Made by a program: the position numbers and the translations under genes. A stretch of 64,000 nucleotides of DNA from Acinetobacter sp. ANC 4910 (GTDB taxonomy: Bacteria > Pseudomonadota > Gammaproteobacteria > Pseudomonadales > Moraxellaceae), in NCBI RefSeq assembly GCF_004331035.1, contig NZ_SJNT01000002.1, positions 62,001-126,000 on the forward strand, read 5' to 3'. How positions within the stretch are numbered: position 1 is the stretch's first letter; each line of letters opens with the position of its first letter. Positions 10,384-20,363 of this stretch are shown here, piece after piece. The notes under the pieces were generated by a model. The model made no database searches. It was not told where the DNA came from and saw only the letters and a list, made by a program, of their open reading frames with translations.

Positions 10384-12099
10384 ATGCGCGCGAGTCGCTT
10401 TTTATTTGCAACGTTAAGAGAAACCCCAAACGATGCTGAAGTTATTTCACATCAACTTATGCTCCGTGCGGGCATGATTCGTAAATTGGCTTCAGGTTTA
10501 TACACTTGGTTGCCGATGGGCGTACGTGTGCTAAATAAAGTTGAAGCGATTGTCCGTGAAGAAATGAACCGCTCTGGTTCACTTGAAGTATTCATGCCCG
10601 TAGCACAACCTGCAAGTCTTTGGGAAGAGTCTGGTCGTTACGTGCAATATGGCCCAGAATTATTACGCTTTAAAGATCGTCATGGTAATCCATTCGTTTT
10701 GGGTCCTACCCACGAAGAAGTGATTACTGATTTAGCACGTAATGAATTAAAAAGTTATAAGCAATTACCAATTAACTTCTACCAAATTCAAACCAAATTC
10801 CGTGACGAAATTCGCCCACGCTTTGGCGTAATGCGTTCACGCGAATTCATTATGAAAGATGCTTATTCTTTCCATGCAGATCAAGCGTCTCTACAAGAAA
10901 CCTATGATTTGATGTATCAAACCTACTGCAACATTTTCACCCGTTTAGGTTTGGATTTCCGTCCAGTACAAGCCGATACAGGTTCGATTGGTGGTTCAGG
11001 TTCACATGAATTCCATGTTTTGGCTTCAAGCGGTGAAGATGATATCGCTTTCTCGACCGAATCTGACTATGCAGCCAACATTGAAATGGCTGAAGCGGTA
11101 TTGGTTGGTGAACGCGCTGCTGCAACCCAAGTGTTGGAAGTTGTCGATACACCAAATCAGAAAACCATTGCAGATGTCTCTGCATTCTTGAATTCTGATC
11201 CTGCACACTCTGTAAAAGCATTGTTGGTACAAGGTGTAGCAGATGAGAACGGCCAAACTCCAGTTATCGCTTTATTCTTGCGTGGTGATCACGAGCTGAA
11301 TGAAATTAAAGCTGAGAAGCACCCACTCATTGCATCACCATTAACATTTGCAACAGACGAGCAACTTACAGCGCTTGGCTTAACAGCAGGTTTCTGTGGT
11401 CCACAAGGTTTAGTTGAAAAAGGTTTAACGGTCATTGTTGACCGTGCTGCATCGGTACTGTCTGACTTTGTGGCGGGTGCCAATGAAGCAGACAAACATG
11501 CGACAGGTGTAAACTGGGAACGTGATGCTCAATTCACTGAAGTGTACGACTTACGTAATGTGGTTGAAGGCGATCCATCTCCAGATGGTAAAGGTACGCT
11601 GCAAATTAAACGCGGAATTGAAGTTGGTCATATTTTCCAATTGGGTCAAAAATACTCAGAAGCTTTAGGCTGCAAAGTATTGGGCGAAGATGGCAAACCA
11701 TTTACTGTCACTATGGGTTGTTATGGCATTGGGGTTACCCGTGTGGTGGCTTCTGCAATTGAACAGAATTTTGATGATAAAGGGATTATCTGGCCATCTG
11801 CAATTGCACCGTTTGAAGTCGCAATTGTGCCAATGAATGCACATAAATCTCCACGTACTTTAGAAGCTGCTGAAGCTTTATATGCGGAGTTAACTGCTGC
11901 GGGTTATGACGTATTACTGGATGATCGCAATGAACGCCCAGGTGTGAAATTCTCAGATCTTGAATTAACAGGTATTCCACACCGTATCGTGATTGGCGAG
12001 AAAGGTCTGGATGCAGGTACGTTTGAATATAAAGGCCGTAGCGATGCCGAATCTGTAAACATTTCTAAAGATGAATTATTAGCAAAAATTGCCAAGTAA
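10384..12099 (+). CDS. proS: Prolyl-tRNA synthetase (bacterial type with editing domain)
   Basis: Charges tRNA-Pro with proline. The 571-residue length and layout match bacterial class II ProS with an inserted editing domain. The class II core includes motif 2 ([25 protein letters not shown], near 139-163) and the [12 protein letters not shown] loop near 199-210. The editing (INS) domain spans about 225-400, and motif 3 reads [17 protein letters not shown] near 448-464. The C-terminal anticodon-binding domain follows ([18 protein letters not shown]). ATG at 10384. It ends just before a bidirectional terminator shared with the convergent secreted-protein operon. Confidence 0.98.
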   Translation: MRASRFLFATLRETPNDAEVISHQLMLRAGMIRKLASGLYTWLPMGVRVLNKVEAIVREEMNRSGSLEVFMPVAQPASLWEESGRYVQYGPELLRFKDRHGNPFVLGPTHEEVITDLARNELKSYKQLPINFYQIQTKFRDEIRPRFGVMRSREFIMKDAYSFHADQASLQETYDLMYQTYCNIFTRLGLDFRPVQADTGSIGGSGSHEFHVLASSGEDDIAFSTESDYAANIEMAEAVLVGERAAATQVLEVVDTPNQKTIADVSAFLNSDPAHSVKALLVQGVADENGQTPVIALFLRGDHELNEIKAEKHPLIASPLTFATDEQLTALGLTAGFCGPQGLVEKGLTVIVDRAASVLSDFVAGANEADKHATGVNWERDAQFTEVYDLRNVVEGDPSPDGKGTLQIKRGIEVGHIFQLGQKYSEALGCKVLGEDGKPFTVTMGCYGIGVTRVVASAIEQNFDDKGIIWPSAIAPFEVAIVPMNAHKSPRTLEAAEALYAELTAAGYDVLLDDRNERPGVKFSDLELTGIPHRIVIGEKGLDAGTFEYKGRSDAESVNISKDELLAKIAK

Positions 12100-12116
12100 T
12101 TTTTATACTTAGAATA

Positions 12117-12144
12117 AAAAATCCCGCTACTTGCGGGATTTTTT
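12117..12144. terminator. Bidirectional terminator between proS and the secreted-protein operon
   Basis: AATCCCGC and GCGGGATT pair around TACTT, flanked by A5 on the left and T6 on the right, so it can act for both converging transcripts. Confidence 0.85.
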
Positions 12145-12156
12145 ATGAGAACTGAA

Positions 12157-13500
12157 TTAACAAAATTTCATGCCACCAAAACAGTTGGAACGGAAATTTT
12201 GCCCTTGCAAGGTTAAGTTGGTCAGCGGGAAATCCAAAGTCGTACTATTCATAGGAACATTACCCACGACTAATGCAGAACCCCCTACACATCCTGTTAA
12301 TAGGTTTCCACAATTTCGTGGATTTTCAGTTAAGTCTTTATTAATCCCAGCAATGGTTTGCTGTAAAACTTGATTGGTAATTGCGACTTGCGTGGTTGGA
12401 CTTAGGCTCCCCAATTCCACTTCATCTTCCATAGATAACCACCAGCCTTGATTGGCTGCAACAGCAGCACCCGGCCATAAGATTTTTTGTGATTGCAATG
12501 ACAACGATGCAGGGTTATTTAAATATAATGCATGAATTAAGCCCAAATTTTGATTGACCGTAATGTCGGTTTTAAGCCCTGTAATATTGCCTGTGACCTG
12601 TTTATCCAAGTTCAAAAAACCAGCAACTGTCGCCTGTAATTGTCCACTAAAATCAATCTGCCCTACAGTACCACTGCCTTTTAATACCACATCTTTTAGT
12701 CTCGTTCCCGACACAATGGTAGAATTAATCGTAAAAGGGGCCGAAGTTGAAGAAAGGCTTAAATTATAATTATTCGAGGTATAAGAAATATCATAACAAG
12801 GATCTAAAAAACCATCGACACACGTTGTTCCAGAACTACTTCCCAATAATCGGCCTTGCACAATACCATTGATCGTTAAGCCTGTATCTGCGTAAGTCAT
12901 ATTACGCGCCTGAGTTACAGCTGTACCCGTTGCAGTTTTGGTTTTCATGTAACCACTAAAAGTGTTAATTCCATTTGGTGTTGCAGAATTTTCTGTACCC
13001 AAAGTCATGAGTCCTGAAATCTTCTCGGCACTGACTCGGAATCCCACCACTTCTCGCGTCGCTGCTGAACTTGGATTTTTAATCGCAAATTGTAAAAAAG
13101 GATTGGTAATTTTAGCCGAGGTTGCTGCTCGCTCATCAGATGTATAATTTGCGTTTGCAGGTAAACCACTTAAAGAAATATTATCAATATCAATGTCACA
13201 ACTACTGGCACGCACGCTGTTGTTGACCCCACCACAGCCCAATGCCAATTTATTGATATTAGCATTCAGCTCCATGACCGCTTCAAGACCTAACTTATAA
13301 AAGCCAATATTGGATTGATTATAAGTATCCCCTTTCTGGTCAGTTTGTGTAGTGCCCTGTAAATACTGCAAAGTTAATAAAGCTTGACCTGATACATCTG
13401 ACAGTTCCTGATCGGAAAGGCTTTGCAAACTCTTTGCCATGACGGGTGTAACAACTGTAGCCAGTAAAATGCTTAATAATAATTTCGTCTTCATGACCAC
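12157..13500 (-). CDS. Exported DUF6160/Fil-like protein, fourth gene of the secreted operon
   Basis: Secreted or surface protein of 447 residues with no assigned function. A signal peptide ends near TPVMA (about residue 22). The motif SLQSLSDQELSDVSGQALL follows at once, which is shared in form by all four proteins of this operon. The rest is rich in Asn, Ser, Thr and Gly with alternating hydrophobic residues, suggesting beta structure. The chain ends CFGGMKFC, so two Cys sit at the very C-terminus. I recall similar Acinetobacter proteins being labelled Fil pilus-system proteins or DUF6160; this is from memory. GTG at 13500 has AAGGA at good spacing; an ATG two codons in is the alternative start. 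Last gene of the operon, facing proS. Confidence 0.8.
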   Translation of the reverse strand: MVMKTKLLLSILLATVVTPVMAKSLQSLSDQELSDVSGQALLTLQYLQGTTQTDQKGDTYNQSNIGFYKLGLEAVMELNANINKLALGCGGVNNSVRASSCDIDIDNISLSGLPANANYTSDERAATSAKITNPFLQFAIKNPSSAATREVVGFRVSAEKISGLMTLGTENSATPNGINTFSGYMKTKTATGTAVTQARNMTYADTGLTINGIVQGRLLGSSSGTTCVDGFLDPCYDISYTSNNYNLSLSSTSAPFTINSTIVSGTRLKDVVLKGSGTVGQIDFSGQLQATVAGFLNLDKQVTGNITGLKTDITVNQNLGLIHALYLNNPASLSLQSQKILWPGAAVAANQGWWLSMEDEVELGSLSPTTQVAITNQVLQQTIAGINKDLTENPRNCGNLLTGCVGGSALVVGNVPMNSTTLDFPLTNLTLQGQNFRSNCFGGMKFC

Positions 13501-13520
13501 TTAAATTCCTTTCATTCTTT

Positions 13521-15758
13521 TTATCTTGGTGTAATGCCGAAACTGCTACGAATATTTCCACCAGTGAACACCATTGTGCCTAAATTCTGGGCTCGATCTG
13601 CTGTCGGGTATAAATTAACATCGGCTTTTAAAACCCCAGCAGCCTGATTAGTCGGGTTCAAGCGAATGTTATTATTAAATTTAACTTGATCCTTCTCTAC
13701 CAAAATTTTGGCATTCAAATCAAGCTCACCTTGAATTCGGTCAAAACCAATCGTGGCATTGTCTTGAACATTGGTCAAATGCAGGTAGTTTTTATTGGTG
13801 CTTGCATCAGAAGCATTCAGTTTAATATTCCCCTGAATCGCTAAATGATTATCTGCTACAGTGCCTGGTAAAATGTTCAATTGTGCTGAAGCATCCAAAC
13901 GCAATGCCAATCCGAATAACACATCATCCGTATTGGTAAAACTATTGGCTGGAACAAAACAATTTAAGCTGGTTGTTGCAGCATTCGCACATGCAGCAGC
14001 CTCATAGCGACTGCCTGGTAACTGCCCCAATGCAATTTCAGCACCCATTGCAATGACTAAACGAGGCAAGTCTAACTTAATGCCTGATTGCTCCATTGCT
14101 AACACGCCTTGCGTATCCATGAAGAAATCAATATTGCGTAGGCCTGTGTAATAATTCACTTCTTCAGCCGTATTGAAACTGTTCGGAGCACCATCAATCA
14201 AAATAATAGAGGTTGTTTTAGAACCTGTTGCATCACGCCCCTGAGTAGACATAGTTAAACCAAAACCAATCGCTTCGGCATTATTTGCACCATAAGTCGT
14301 GCCATATAAACCTAAATTAGCATTCAAATTATAAATGGGAATACCCAGCCCCCATGTTGCACTTTGGGAGGTAATTTGATGGCTCACGTCATTACTGTTA
14401 TTGGCAATAAACTTAGCATTTCGTGCAATCGCTTGAAAATCCATACCTCGTACTGCAATTGCGACAGCGTTTTGTGTATTATTGCTTAAGTTATAACGAC
14501 CAATGCCTGCTTGCTTGCCTAATAATTTGGCAATATTTTGCCCAATTTCAAACTCCAATGATTTGGTTTGTACCGCATTAATATAAATGTCACCAAAATT
14601 AATATAGGCCAAATTATTATTGGCTACCAAACTCGCACCACTTTGAGTACGAATTTGTAATGGCGTTAAATTCCCAAACTCTATGGCATAAGAATTCTTA
14701 CCTGTATGCCCCAGCTCAAATTTTGTCCCTTCCGCAGTCACAACACCAGATGCATTCTTCTCATCACGAGTAAAACTGGTTTTTACATTCAGATGTAGCC
14801 CTGTTGAACCCGCCATTTGAGTGCTAGAAGTTGAAGCCCCTTCTGCTCCACCCAAATTTGTACGATCAGCATTGACCGATACTTCTGCATCTCGTAAACG
14901 TCCCGATGCCCCTAAACGGATAATAGAATTGAGTTGGTCTGTATTCTCATTGGCGGTATACAATTTTCCATCATTGCCGACATTGGTTTTATACCGCACA
15001 TCAATATTAAAACCAGGGCGAGTCTTGCCTGGATTATCCAAGTCTTGAACACGCTCAAGAACAACTTCATTCACTGTACTGTCCGAAGCATTTGGAGAGT
15101 TGGTCGATAACACCATGCCTTTATTGGCATCTAAATATAAATAACCCATACCTTTAAAATTAAAGTTAAAGTCTTTTAAGATAAACTGGTTATATTCATT
15201 GCCATTTTTTAAAGTATGAAAAATATTGGCATTTTGCAGGCCAAATTCCAAATAAGCTTTATCTTTTGAGTTAAATAAACCACTTCTGGTTTCTAAAACA
15301 AAATTCATCGGTGCCCGATTTTGCAGAGTTAAAGCCCCCAAGGTATTTTGGTTCGCACAATCTGCACCACGTGTACCATCACCACAAACGGCCACTTTAG
15401 CAATATGTATATTGGCAGGATTAACCACCGCCTCTATCCGCATGCCCGTCTTATTGGCATTGGTGCCCACATCAAGCTTAACTTTTCCGCCAATTTTATT
15501 ATTATCAATTTTACTCACTTCAATATTATTCAGGGAAAGATTCAGATTCCCTGAAGTACCATTTGAGAAATTGGTATTGTCTTTCCAATTTAATTGGTCA
15601 ATGGTGACTCGGTCAGTTTCATAACTTAAACTGATTCCATCCTGTCCTGAAACAGTACGCAAGCTTTGATCTGAAAGTGCTTCTAAAGCATAAATCTGCT
15701 GCGCCAATAACACACTCGAAGCCAACACACTGAGTTTTATAATTTTGTTTGTACTCAT
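13521..15758 (-). CDS. Large exported DUF6160/Fil-like protein, third gene of the secreted operon
   Basis: 745-residue exported protein. The signal peptide ends near AQQIYA and the shared motif ALSDQSLRTVSGQDGISLSY lies directly after it. The body is long, low in Cys and rich in Asn, Gly, Thr and Ser, with repeated patterns such as LNLSLNNIEV and LGASGRLRDAEVSVNA. This looks like an extended beta-solenoid or adhesin-type fold, which is inference only. No autotransporter barrel or sorting signal is visible. It starts 23 nt after the 205-residue protein and is followed 20 nt later by the 447-residue protein. Function unknown. Confidence 0.8.
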   Translation of the reverse strand: MSTNKIIKLSVLASSVLLAQQIYALEALSDQSLRTVSGQDGISLSYETDRVTIDQLNWKDNTNFSNGTSGNLNLSLNNIEVSKIDNNKIGGKVKLDVGTNANKTGMRIEAVVNPANIHIAKVAVCGDGTRGADCANQNTLGALTLQNRAPMNFVLETRSGLFNSKDKAYLEFGLQNANIFHTLKNGNEYNQFILKDFNFNFKGMGYLYLDANKGMVLSTNSPNASDSTVNEVVLERVQDLDNPGKTRPGFNIDVRYKTNVGNDGKLYTANENTDQLNSIIRLGASGRLRDAEVSVNADRTNLGGAEGASTSSTQMAGSTGLHLNVKTSFTRDEKNASGVVTAEGTKFELGHTGKNSYAIEFGNLTPLQIRTQSGASLVANNNLAYINFGDIYINAVQTKSLEFEIGQNIAKLLGKQAGIGRYNLSNNTQNAVAIAVRGMDFQAIARNAKFIANNSNDVSHQITSQSATWGLGIPIYNLNANLGLYGTTYGANNAEAIGFGLTMSTQGRDATGSKTTSIILIDGAPNSFNTAEEVNYYTGLRNIDFFMDTQGVLAMEQSGIKLDLPRLVIAMGAEIALGQLPGSRYEAAACANAATTSLNCFVPANSFTNTDDVLFGLALRLDASAQLNILPGTVADNHLAIQGNIKLNASDASTNKNYLHLTNVQDNATIGFDRIQGELDLNAKILVEKDQVKFNNNIRLNPTNQAAGVLKADVNLYPTADRAQNLGTMVFTGGNIRSSFGITPR

Positions 15759-15781
15759 TCACAGTTCCTTATGTGATTGAA

Positions 15782-16399
15782 TTAACAACGTGAAGTCGCA
15801 GTAGAATTACAACTAAAAAACTTCATTGTTCCCGATAAGGCTAAATTTCCATGCATATTTAGGCCTGTAAAGCCTGTCTCTAAACCACGATCAAACACAG
15901 ACTCATGCGATGAACTATAAGTGGTTTGTTTTAAATAACCTTTTTGTGCATCACTCGTACCTGAGTCTTTTTCAATGGCAAGTGCTTCAAAACCAAAATT
16001 ACGAATCTGGATTGGATAACCGTCTAAAAAGGTCAATTTCATTGCCGTTTTATAGCCTGCACTGGTCGTCACAGTGGTGCCATCTAATTGAAATTTATCG
16101 ATCGCAATTGTGCCCTGTATTTTTTTGAAAACGAGCCAATACAAGTTTCCACTGGCATCTTTACGATTACTTACGTTAAAGGCTAAACGGCAAAATTCAT
16201 TACCTGCGCCATTACAGGAATAGTCATAAGGGACTTCTGTAGTATTGGTCGGCAGGTTATGATTTAAAGAAAATGACCAGCTTAAATCTGCCCCACCTTG
16301 TCCACGTATATTCGATAATTGGTTCGCATCTAATGCATCTAACGCAGCCGAAGCATACTGAGAACTCAACAATAGGGCAGCAAGAATATAATGTTTCAT
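15782..16399 (-). CDS. Small exported DUF6160-like protein, second gene of the secreted operon
   Basis: 205-residue exported protein. The signal peptide ends at YASA near residue 19, followed by LDALDANQLSNIRGQGGADL, a looser version of the operon motif (Arg replaces the Ser/Thr before GQ). Cys residues occur as a pair in YDYSCNGAGNEFC and again at the very end (FFSCNSTATSRC), so periplasmic disulfides are likely. Predicted mostly beta. It starts 10 nt after the first gene of the operon. Its shortness and ordered Cys pairs would fit a minor structural subunit, but nothing proves this. Confidence 0.78.
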   Translation of the reverse strand: MKHYILAALLLSSQYASAALDALDANQLSNIRGQGGADLSWSFSLNHNLPTNTTEVPYDYSCNGAGNEFCRLAFNVSNRKDASGNLYWLVFKKIQGTIAIDKFQLDGTTVTTSAGYKTAMKLTFLDGYPIQIRNFGFEALAIEKDSGTSDAQKGYLKQTTYSSSHESVFDRGLETGFTGLNMHGNLALSGTMKFFSCNSTATSRC

Positions 16400-16409
16400 C
16401 TATTTCTCC

Positions 16410-17807
16410 TTATAGCCCTGTGGTGGTAATTTTTAGATGTTGAATTAACATTCCATCAATGGCTGCGGACCCTAAATTGGTCTTGGTTCCTGTTGGTGTG
16501 ACAAAACTCACTCCCACCGCATTGGTACTGGTATCTGCTTTTAAAAATTTATTGTTATTGGTAAAACCGACTGTACCAATGGAAATACTGCTGTGTGTGG
16601 CTGTATTACCCTGATAGGTTTGCCCCATGGTGATAGGATCACCACAGTATTGAACATTACAAGTTGAACCTTTATACGCCGAAGTGGTTCCACTCGCCAA
16701 TGCCGTATAGTCGGTATAAATTTGTTGATAAACATTGGCTTTATTCGGAATACGGGTCAATTCAATAACAAAGTTTTGACCATCTGCCGCCGTATCAACA
16801 ATTAACGGTTGATACACACTGCCTAGTACCAAGTTAATATTTGGACTATATAAAAACACGCCATCATTCGCATTAAAATTTGGTGCCGAAGTTTTAGAAA
16901 TCGCAGGTGTGGTTAAATCATTGGTTATATCTGTGCTTAAGGTTTCTGCCGTACTAATGCGTAATGCTTTAGATTTGTCTTCAGTTGCAGTGCTCGGATT
17001 ATCATTGGTATTTAATCGAATGAGTGCCGCTAAACCTAAAGTATTGTTATAAGACGTCGGTAATGATGAGCTGGCTGCTCCTCCCAAAGTCTGGAATAAC
17101 TTTAAATTAGATCCATTCAAAGACAGACCATTGGCCACCATTTGTAGTCTTAAACGACTATCTAAACCATTTAAATTCGCAGGTGCACCATTTTTAGCAT
17201 CGACAGGTGCAGCAACCAAAGGATTACGTGCGAAGAAGTCTCCCCACAAGCCTAATTTAATATTATTATCCGCTGCGGTATTGGCAGCACCATCTAAAAG
17301 ATATGGTGCTTCTAACGATAAGTAACTAAAATCTTGTGCGACCCCAGCAAAATCATAAACTACGCGATTGGCTGTGCTGCTAATAGATTTCACACTAAAC
17401 ACCCAAGGATTGGTTTCTTGTCCCCAATTAAAGCCCAGATTACTAAAACGGGAATTGAGATTATTGTCCGATGCTGACAAAGCCAAACCATAAACAAAGA
17501 CATCTGCTTTTTTGGCACCCGCGGTTTTAGCCGTGTCTGAAAGTGGCCCTACTGGAATAAAACGCACAAACCCTGTGTCATAGTTACGATTGGCTAAACG
17601 CGTTTGATTCTGTGCCGCGGTTAAACCATCTTCGGCAGTTTGAAATACCATTTTGAAATTTTCAGGCAGAATAGCAATGCCTTCGCCTGTAGAATTACTT
17701 AATACCTGATCTGAAAGTACTTCTAAAGCAAAACTATAAGAACAACAGAGCCCAATCATGCTCGCCAGCAATGTTTTACGCAAAATTGTCGTATGCCTAT
17801 CCGTCAT
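16410..17807 (-). CDS. Exported DUF6160/Fil-like protein, first gene of the secreted operon
   Basis: 465-residue exported protein. The basic N-terminus MTDRHTTILRK precedes a hydrophobic signal ending near SYSFA (residue 27). LEVLSDQVLSNSTGEGIAIL then gives the shared post-signal motif with Glu in place of the Gln of GQ. The body is Asn/Ala/Thr rich with predicted beta strands and only one close Cys pair (STCNVQYC near 391-398). The ATG at 17805-17807 is preceded by AAGGAAGG. The promoter of the four-gene operon must lie in 17808-17960. Function unknown. Confidence 0.8.
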   Translation of the reverse strand: MTDRHTTILRKTLLASMIGLCCSYSFALEVLSDQVLSNSTGEGIAILPENFKMVFQTAEDGLTAAQNQTRLANRNYDTGFVRFIPVGPLSDTAKTAGAKKADVFVYGLALSASDNNLNSRFSNLGFNWGQETNPWVFSVKSISSTANRVVYDFAGVAQDFSYLSLEAPYLLDGAANTAADNNIKLGLWGDFFARNPLVAAPVDAKNGAPANLNGLDSRLRLQMVANGLSLNGSNLKLFQTLGGAASSSLPTSYNNTLGLAALIRLNTNDNPSTATEDKSKALRISTAETLSTDITNDLTTPAISKTSAPNFNANDGVFLYSPNINLVLGSVYQPLIVDTAADGQNFVIELTRIPNKANVYQQIYTDYTALASGTTSAYKGSTCNVQYCGDPITMGQTYQGNTATHSSISIGTVGFTNNNKFLKADTSTNAVGVSFVTPTGTKTNLGSAAIDGMLIQHLKITTTGL

Positions 17808-17885
17808 CGCGACCTTCCTTGTTATTTGATGCTCCGCATCATTATTTTGTTCATCCTAGACTTGGTTATGCTTTGTTTTACTGTC

Positions 17886-17909
17886 AAATGTTCCGTATTA
17901 GGTACATTT
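17886..17909. promoter_or_regulatory. Inverted repeat AAATGT-N12-ACATTT upstream of the secreted operon
   Basis: AAATGT at 17886-17891 and ACATTT at 17904-17909 form a 6-bp dyad about 80 nt upstream of the first gene. A TTGACA-like -35 hexamer on the minus strand overlaps its left edge (17882-17887). A regulator site is possible; no known box was matched. Confidence 0.3.
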
Positions 17910-17957
17910 CACCAAGACATTTTTAAAGCTCATTATGCTGAATAATTACACGATTGC

Positions 17958-17990
17958 AAAAAAAACTCGGAAAATGTCGACATTTTCCGA
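17958..17990 (-). terminator. 24-bp perfect palindrome with T8 tail, second terminator after dcd
   Basis: Bases 17967-17990 read the same on both strands (half-site TCGGAAAATGTC). On the minus strand the palindrome is followed by eight T (17958-17965), the form of a factor-independent terminator. It would stop transcripts that pass the first dcd terminator before they enter the secreted-protein operon. Confidence 0.6.
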
Positions 17991-18034
17991 TGAATGAAAA
18001 TTTTTAAAAAGACGTAATTTTGGAACCTAAAAAC

Positions 18035-18070
18035 AGAAAAAACCTATTTGACTGAACAAATAGGTTTTTA
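18035..18070 (-). terminator. Terminator downstream of dcd
   Basis: AACCTATTTG at 18041-18050 pairs with CAAATAGGTT at 18057-18066 around ACTGAA. On the minus strand it is followed by T6. It lies 27 nt after the dcd stop. Confidence 0.8.
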
Positions 18071-18093
18071 GCGATGGTACAACTTATTGCAAA

Positions 18094-18663
18094 TTAGGCT
18101 TTCGGTAAAGTTACACCAGTTTGCCCTTGGTACTTACCACCACGATCTTTGTAAGAAGTCTCACACACTTCATCACTCTCAAAAAACAGCATTTGTGCAA
18201 CACCTTCACCCGCATAAATACGCGCAGGTAAATTGGTGGTGTTGGAAAACTCAAGCGTGACATGACCTTCCCACTCAGGTTCTAACGGTGTCACGTTTAC
18301 AATAATACCGCAGCGTGCATAAGTCGACTTGCCAAGACACACGGTTAACACATTACGAGGAATACGGAAATATTCCACAGTACGCGCTAAAGCAAATGAG
18401 TTTGGTGGAATGATGCAAACATCAGACTCGATATCGATAAAACTTTTTTCATCGAAATGTTTTGGATCGACAATTGCAGAGTGAACATTGGTGAACACTT
18501 TAAATTCACGCGCACAACGAACATCATAGCCATAACTCGACACGCCATAAGAAATGAGCTTTTCGCCATTCTCATCCAAACGTACCTGATTTTCCGCATA
18601 CGGTTCAATCATGCCGTGTTTTTCGCTCATTTCGCGAATCCAACGATCAGACTTAATAGCCAT
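18094..18663 (-). CDS. dcd: dCTP deaminase
   Basis: Converts dCTP to dUTP plus ammonia, supplying dUTP for thymidylate synthesis in the cytoplasm. The 189-residue length matches the proteobacterial enzyme. Family motifs seen: [13 protein letters not shown] near 38-50, [12 protein letters not shown] near 85-96, the catalytic-site block [23 protein letters not shown] near 111-133 (catalytic Glu in TPLEPEWEG), and the C-terminal lid [12 protein letters not shown]. Single gene, ended by two terminators in tandem. Confidence 0.97.
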   Translation of the reverse strand: MAIKSDRWIREMSEKHGMIEPYAENQVRLDENGEKLISYGVSSYGYDVRCAREFKVFTNVHSAIVDPKHFDEKSFIDIESDVCIIPPNSFALARTVEYFRIPRNVLTVCLGKSTYARCGIIVNVTPLEPEWEGHVTLEFSNTTNLPARIYAGEGVAQMLFFESDEVCETSYKDRGGKYQGQTGVTLPKA

Positions 18664-18790
18664 TATTCTATTTCCAAAACTTCAAGCAATTCTTGCGCTG
18701 TACTTTAACTTAATTCAGCCCCAATGAAAATACGGGCACATGCGATGCTGCACGCTTTGAAAATTCGAATTCAACCGCGTGCTTGGATAA

Positions 18791-19384
18791 TTAAAGGTTT
18801 AATAGTGCCGAATAACTTAGTGGAATAGAAAAACTGATTAACACAACCGATGCTGTTTTTTGCAAATTAGATTTAGTTAACCAACTTACTCGATTGGATG
18901 CCAAGATCGAACCAATAAAAGTCCAGAAAAAAGCAATCGGAACAATCAAAATTAAAAATACCAACATATGTGCAATGTAAGCATCCACATTGAGCCAAAC
19001 AACTGCTGGGAAAATAGCAGATGCAAATAAAAGCGCTTTAGGGTTCAACAAGGTTGCACAAAATAACTCACGAGCACGAATGGTTGGTTGATTATAACTT
19101 TCTTCTACATCTGCCGTTTTCCATAGTTTAACGGCTAAAAATAAAATATAGCTGGCACTAAAAAGTTTCAGTGCAGTCGGGATGACAGGATAATGACGCG
19201 ATACAGTACCAATAATGATACCCCACACGCTAATAGAAATTAGATAACCAAATGCTTCTGCAGGAATAAGACGAAATGATTTTCGAATGCCTACCTGAAT
19301 ACCAGATGAAGCAAGTAGAGTATTGGTAGGACCTGGGGTTAATAATAAAGAAACCACCAACCCTATAAAGAACAAAGAAACCAT
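18791..19384 (-). CDS. LysE/RhtB-family amino acid exporter
   Basis: Inner-membrane exporter of 197 residues with about six hydrophobic segments. The family signature LLLTPGPTNTLLASSGIQVG lies near residues 15-34, and LNPKALLFASAIFP near 112 matches the second conserved Pro-containing block. Members export lysine, threonine, homoserine lactone or related compounds; the substrate cannot be told here. The ATG at 19384 is the only good start before the signature. Single gene, no close partner. Confidence 0.88.
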   Translation of the reverse strand: MVSLFFIGLVVSLLLTPGPTNTLLASSGIQVGIRKSFRLIPAEAFGYLISISVWGIIIGTVSRHYPVIPTALKLFSASYILFLAVKLWKTADVEESYNQPTIRARELFCATLLNPKALLFASAIFPAVVWLNVDAYIAHMLVFLILIVPIAFFWTFIGSILASNRVSWLTKSNLQKTASVVLISFSIPLSYSALLNL

Positions 19385-19755
19385 ACTCTTACCTCACATT
19401 TGAGCAAATGAAGCGTAGTTGAATTGTTTCAATATAGCAAAAAAAATATTGTAAAGGAAAATGGTAAAAGTTTTTAGGAATTTAACATACCCAATAAAAA
19501 TCATCATCTTAACAAAAATAAGCCCCATAAAACCTATGAGTCATTCTGTAAAAATATATTATTTTTTTTGTCACAATTCATTTAATTTTCATTCAGTGCT
19601 ATACGATTTAAAACCATGATTCAGCAGTTTTTTTAAGTTTATTTTCAGTTTTGTATGTAACTCTAAAGCACAGTTCCTTATAGCAAAAAGGTGAATCAAC
19701 TATCGTTTTTCACTTAAATCATGCACAATACCCTGTCCTGAAAAGCTGATTTCGT
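19385..19755. other. 371-nt AT-rich divergent intergenic region
   Basis: Lies between the divergent LysE-type and DUF2062 genes and should hold both promoters. I see no open reading frame with a plausible ribosome site, no strong dyad and no unambiguous -35/-10 pair. Confidence 0.5.
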
Positions 19756-20295
19756 ATGGCAAAGAAATTTTTCCAATCGTGGCTTCCCTCTCCTGAAAAA
19801 GTCAATCAATTGAAGTTTATGCGGATTTTTGGTCAGCGCACTTTAAATCCCGTGCTTTGGTACGTCAATCGAAAATCTATTTCCCATGCGGTATTTATCG
19901 GTACTTTTTGGGGGATTCTACCAGTGCCATTTCACAGTGTATTTATTGTGTTCACAGTATTACTGATTGAAGTGAACCTCCCACTGAGCCTAACCCTTGC
20001 ATGGTTATCTAACCCACTCACTGTCGTACCGATTTTATATTTAGGCTTCTGGTTAGGCAGTAAAATCTTCCAAGTCAATATGATTGATAAAGATATGATT
20101 TTGGGGGTATTACACCAAATTTTGAACTGGGTTAAAAACTTCGGGCATGGTCATATTGATCTGCATCTTGCCAAAATTTTAGTCACAGGATTAGTATTAG
20201 AAGCATTGTTAACTGCATTTATTCTTTATATTTGCACACGTATTATTTGGCGATGGTCGGTTTTGCGTAAATGGAATAAAAGATTTCATTCCTAA
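19756..20295 (+). CDS. DUF2062 membrane protein
   Basis: 179-residue inner-membrane protein of the DUF2062 family, function unknown. The conserved core is visible: NRKSISHAVFIGTFWGILPVPFHS near 38-61, then LTLAWLSNPLTVVPILYLGFWLG near 77-99. A last membrane helix lies near 150-168, followed by a basic tail. Three to four membrane segments are predicted. ATG at 19756. Its 3' end faces apbC across a shared terminator. Confidence 0.85.
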   Translation: MAKKFFQSWLPSPEKVNQLKFMRIFGQRTLNPVLWYVNRKSISHAVFIGTFWGILPVPFHSVFIVFTVLLIEVNLPLSLTLAWLSNPLTVVPILYLGFWLGSKIFQVNMIDKDMILGVLHQILNWVKNFGHGHIDLHLAKILVTGLVLEALLTAFILYICTRIIWRWSVLRKWNKRFHS

Positions 20296-20325
20296 AAAAA
20301 ACACTCAGCCAAAACTTTCATGTAA

Positions 20326-20353
20326 AAAGGGATGTTGCGATCAACATCCCTTT
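20326..20353. terminator. Bidirectional terminator between DUF2062 gene and apbC
   Basis: AAAGGGATGTTG pairs with CAACATCCCTTT around a 4-nt loop (CGAT), with T6 on the right and A-rich sequence on the left. It serves both convergent genes. Confidence 0.88.
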
Positions 20354-20363
20354 TTTATCGACT

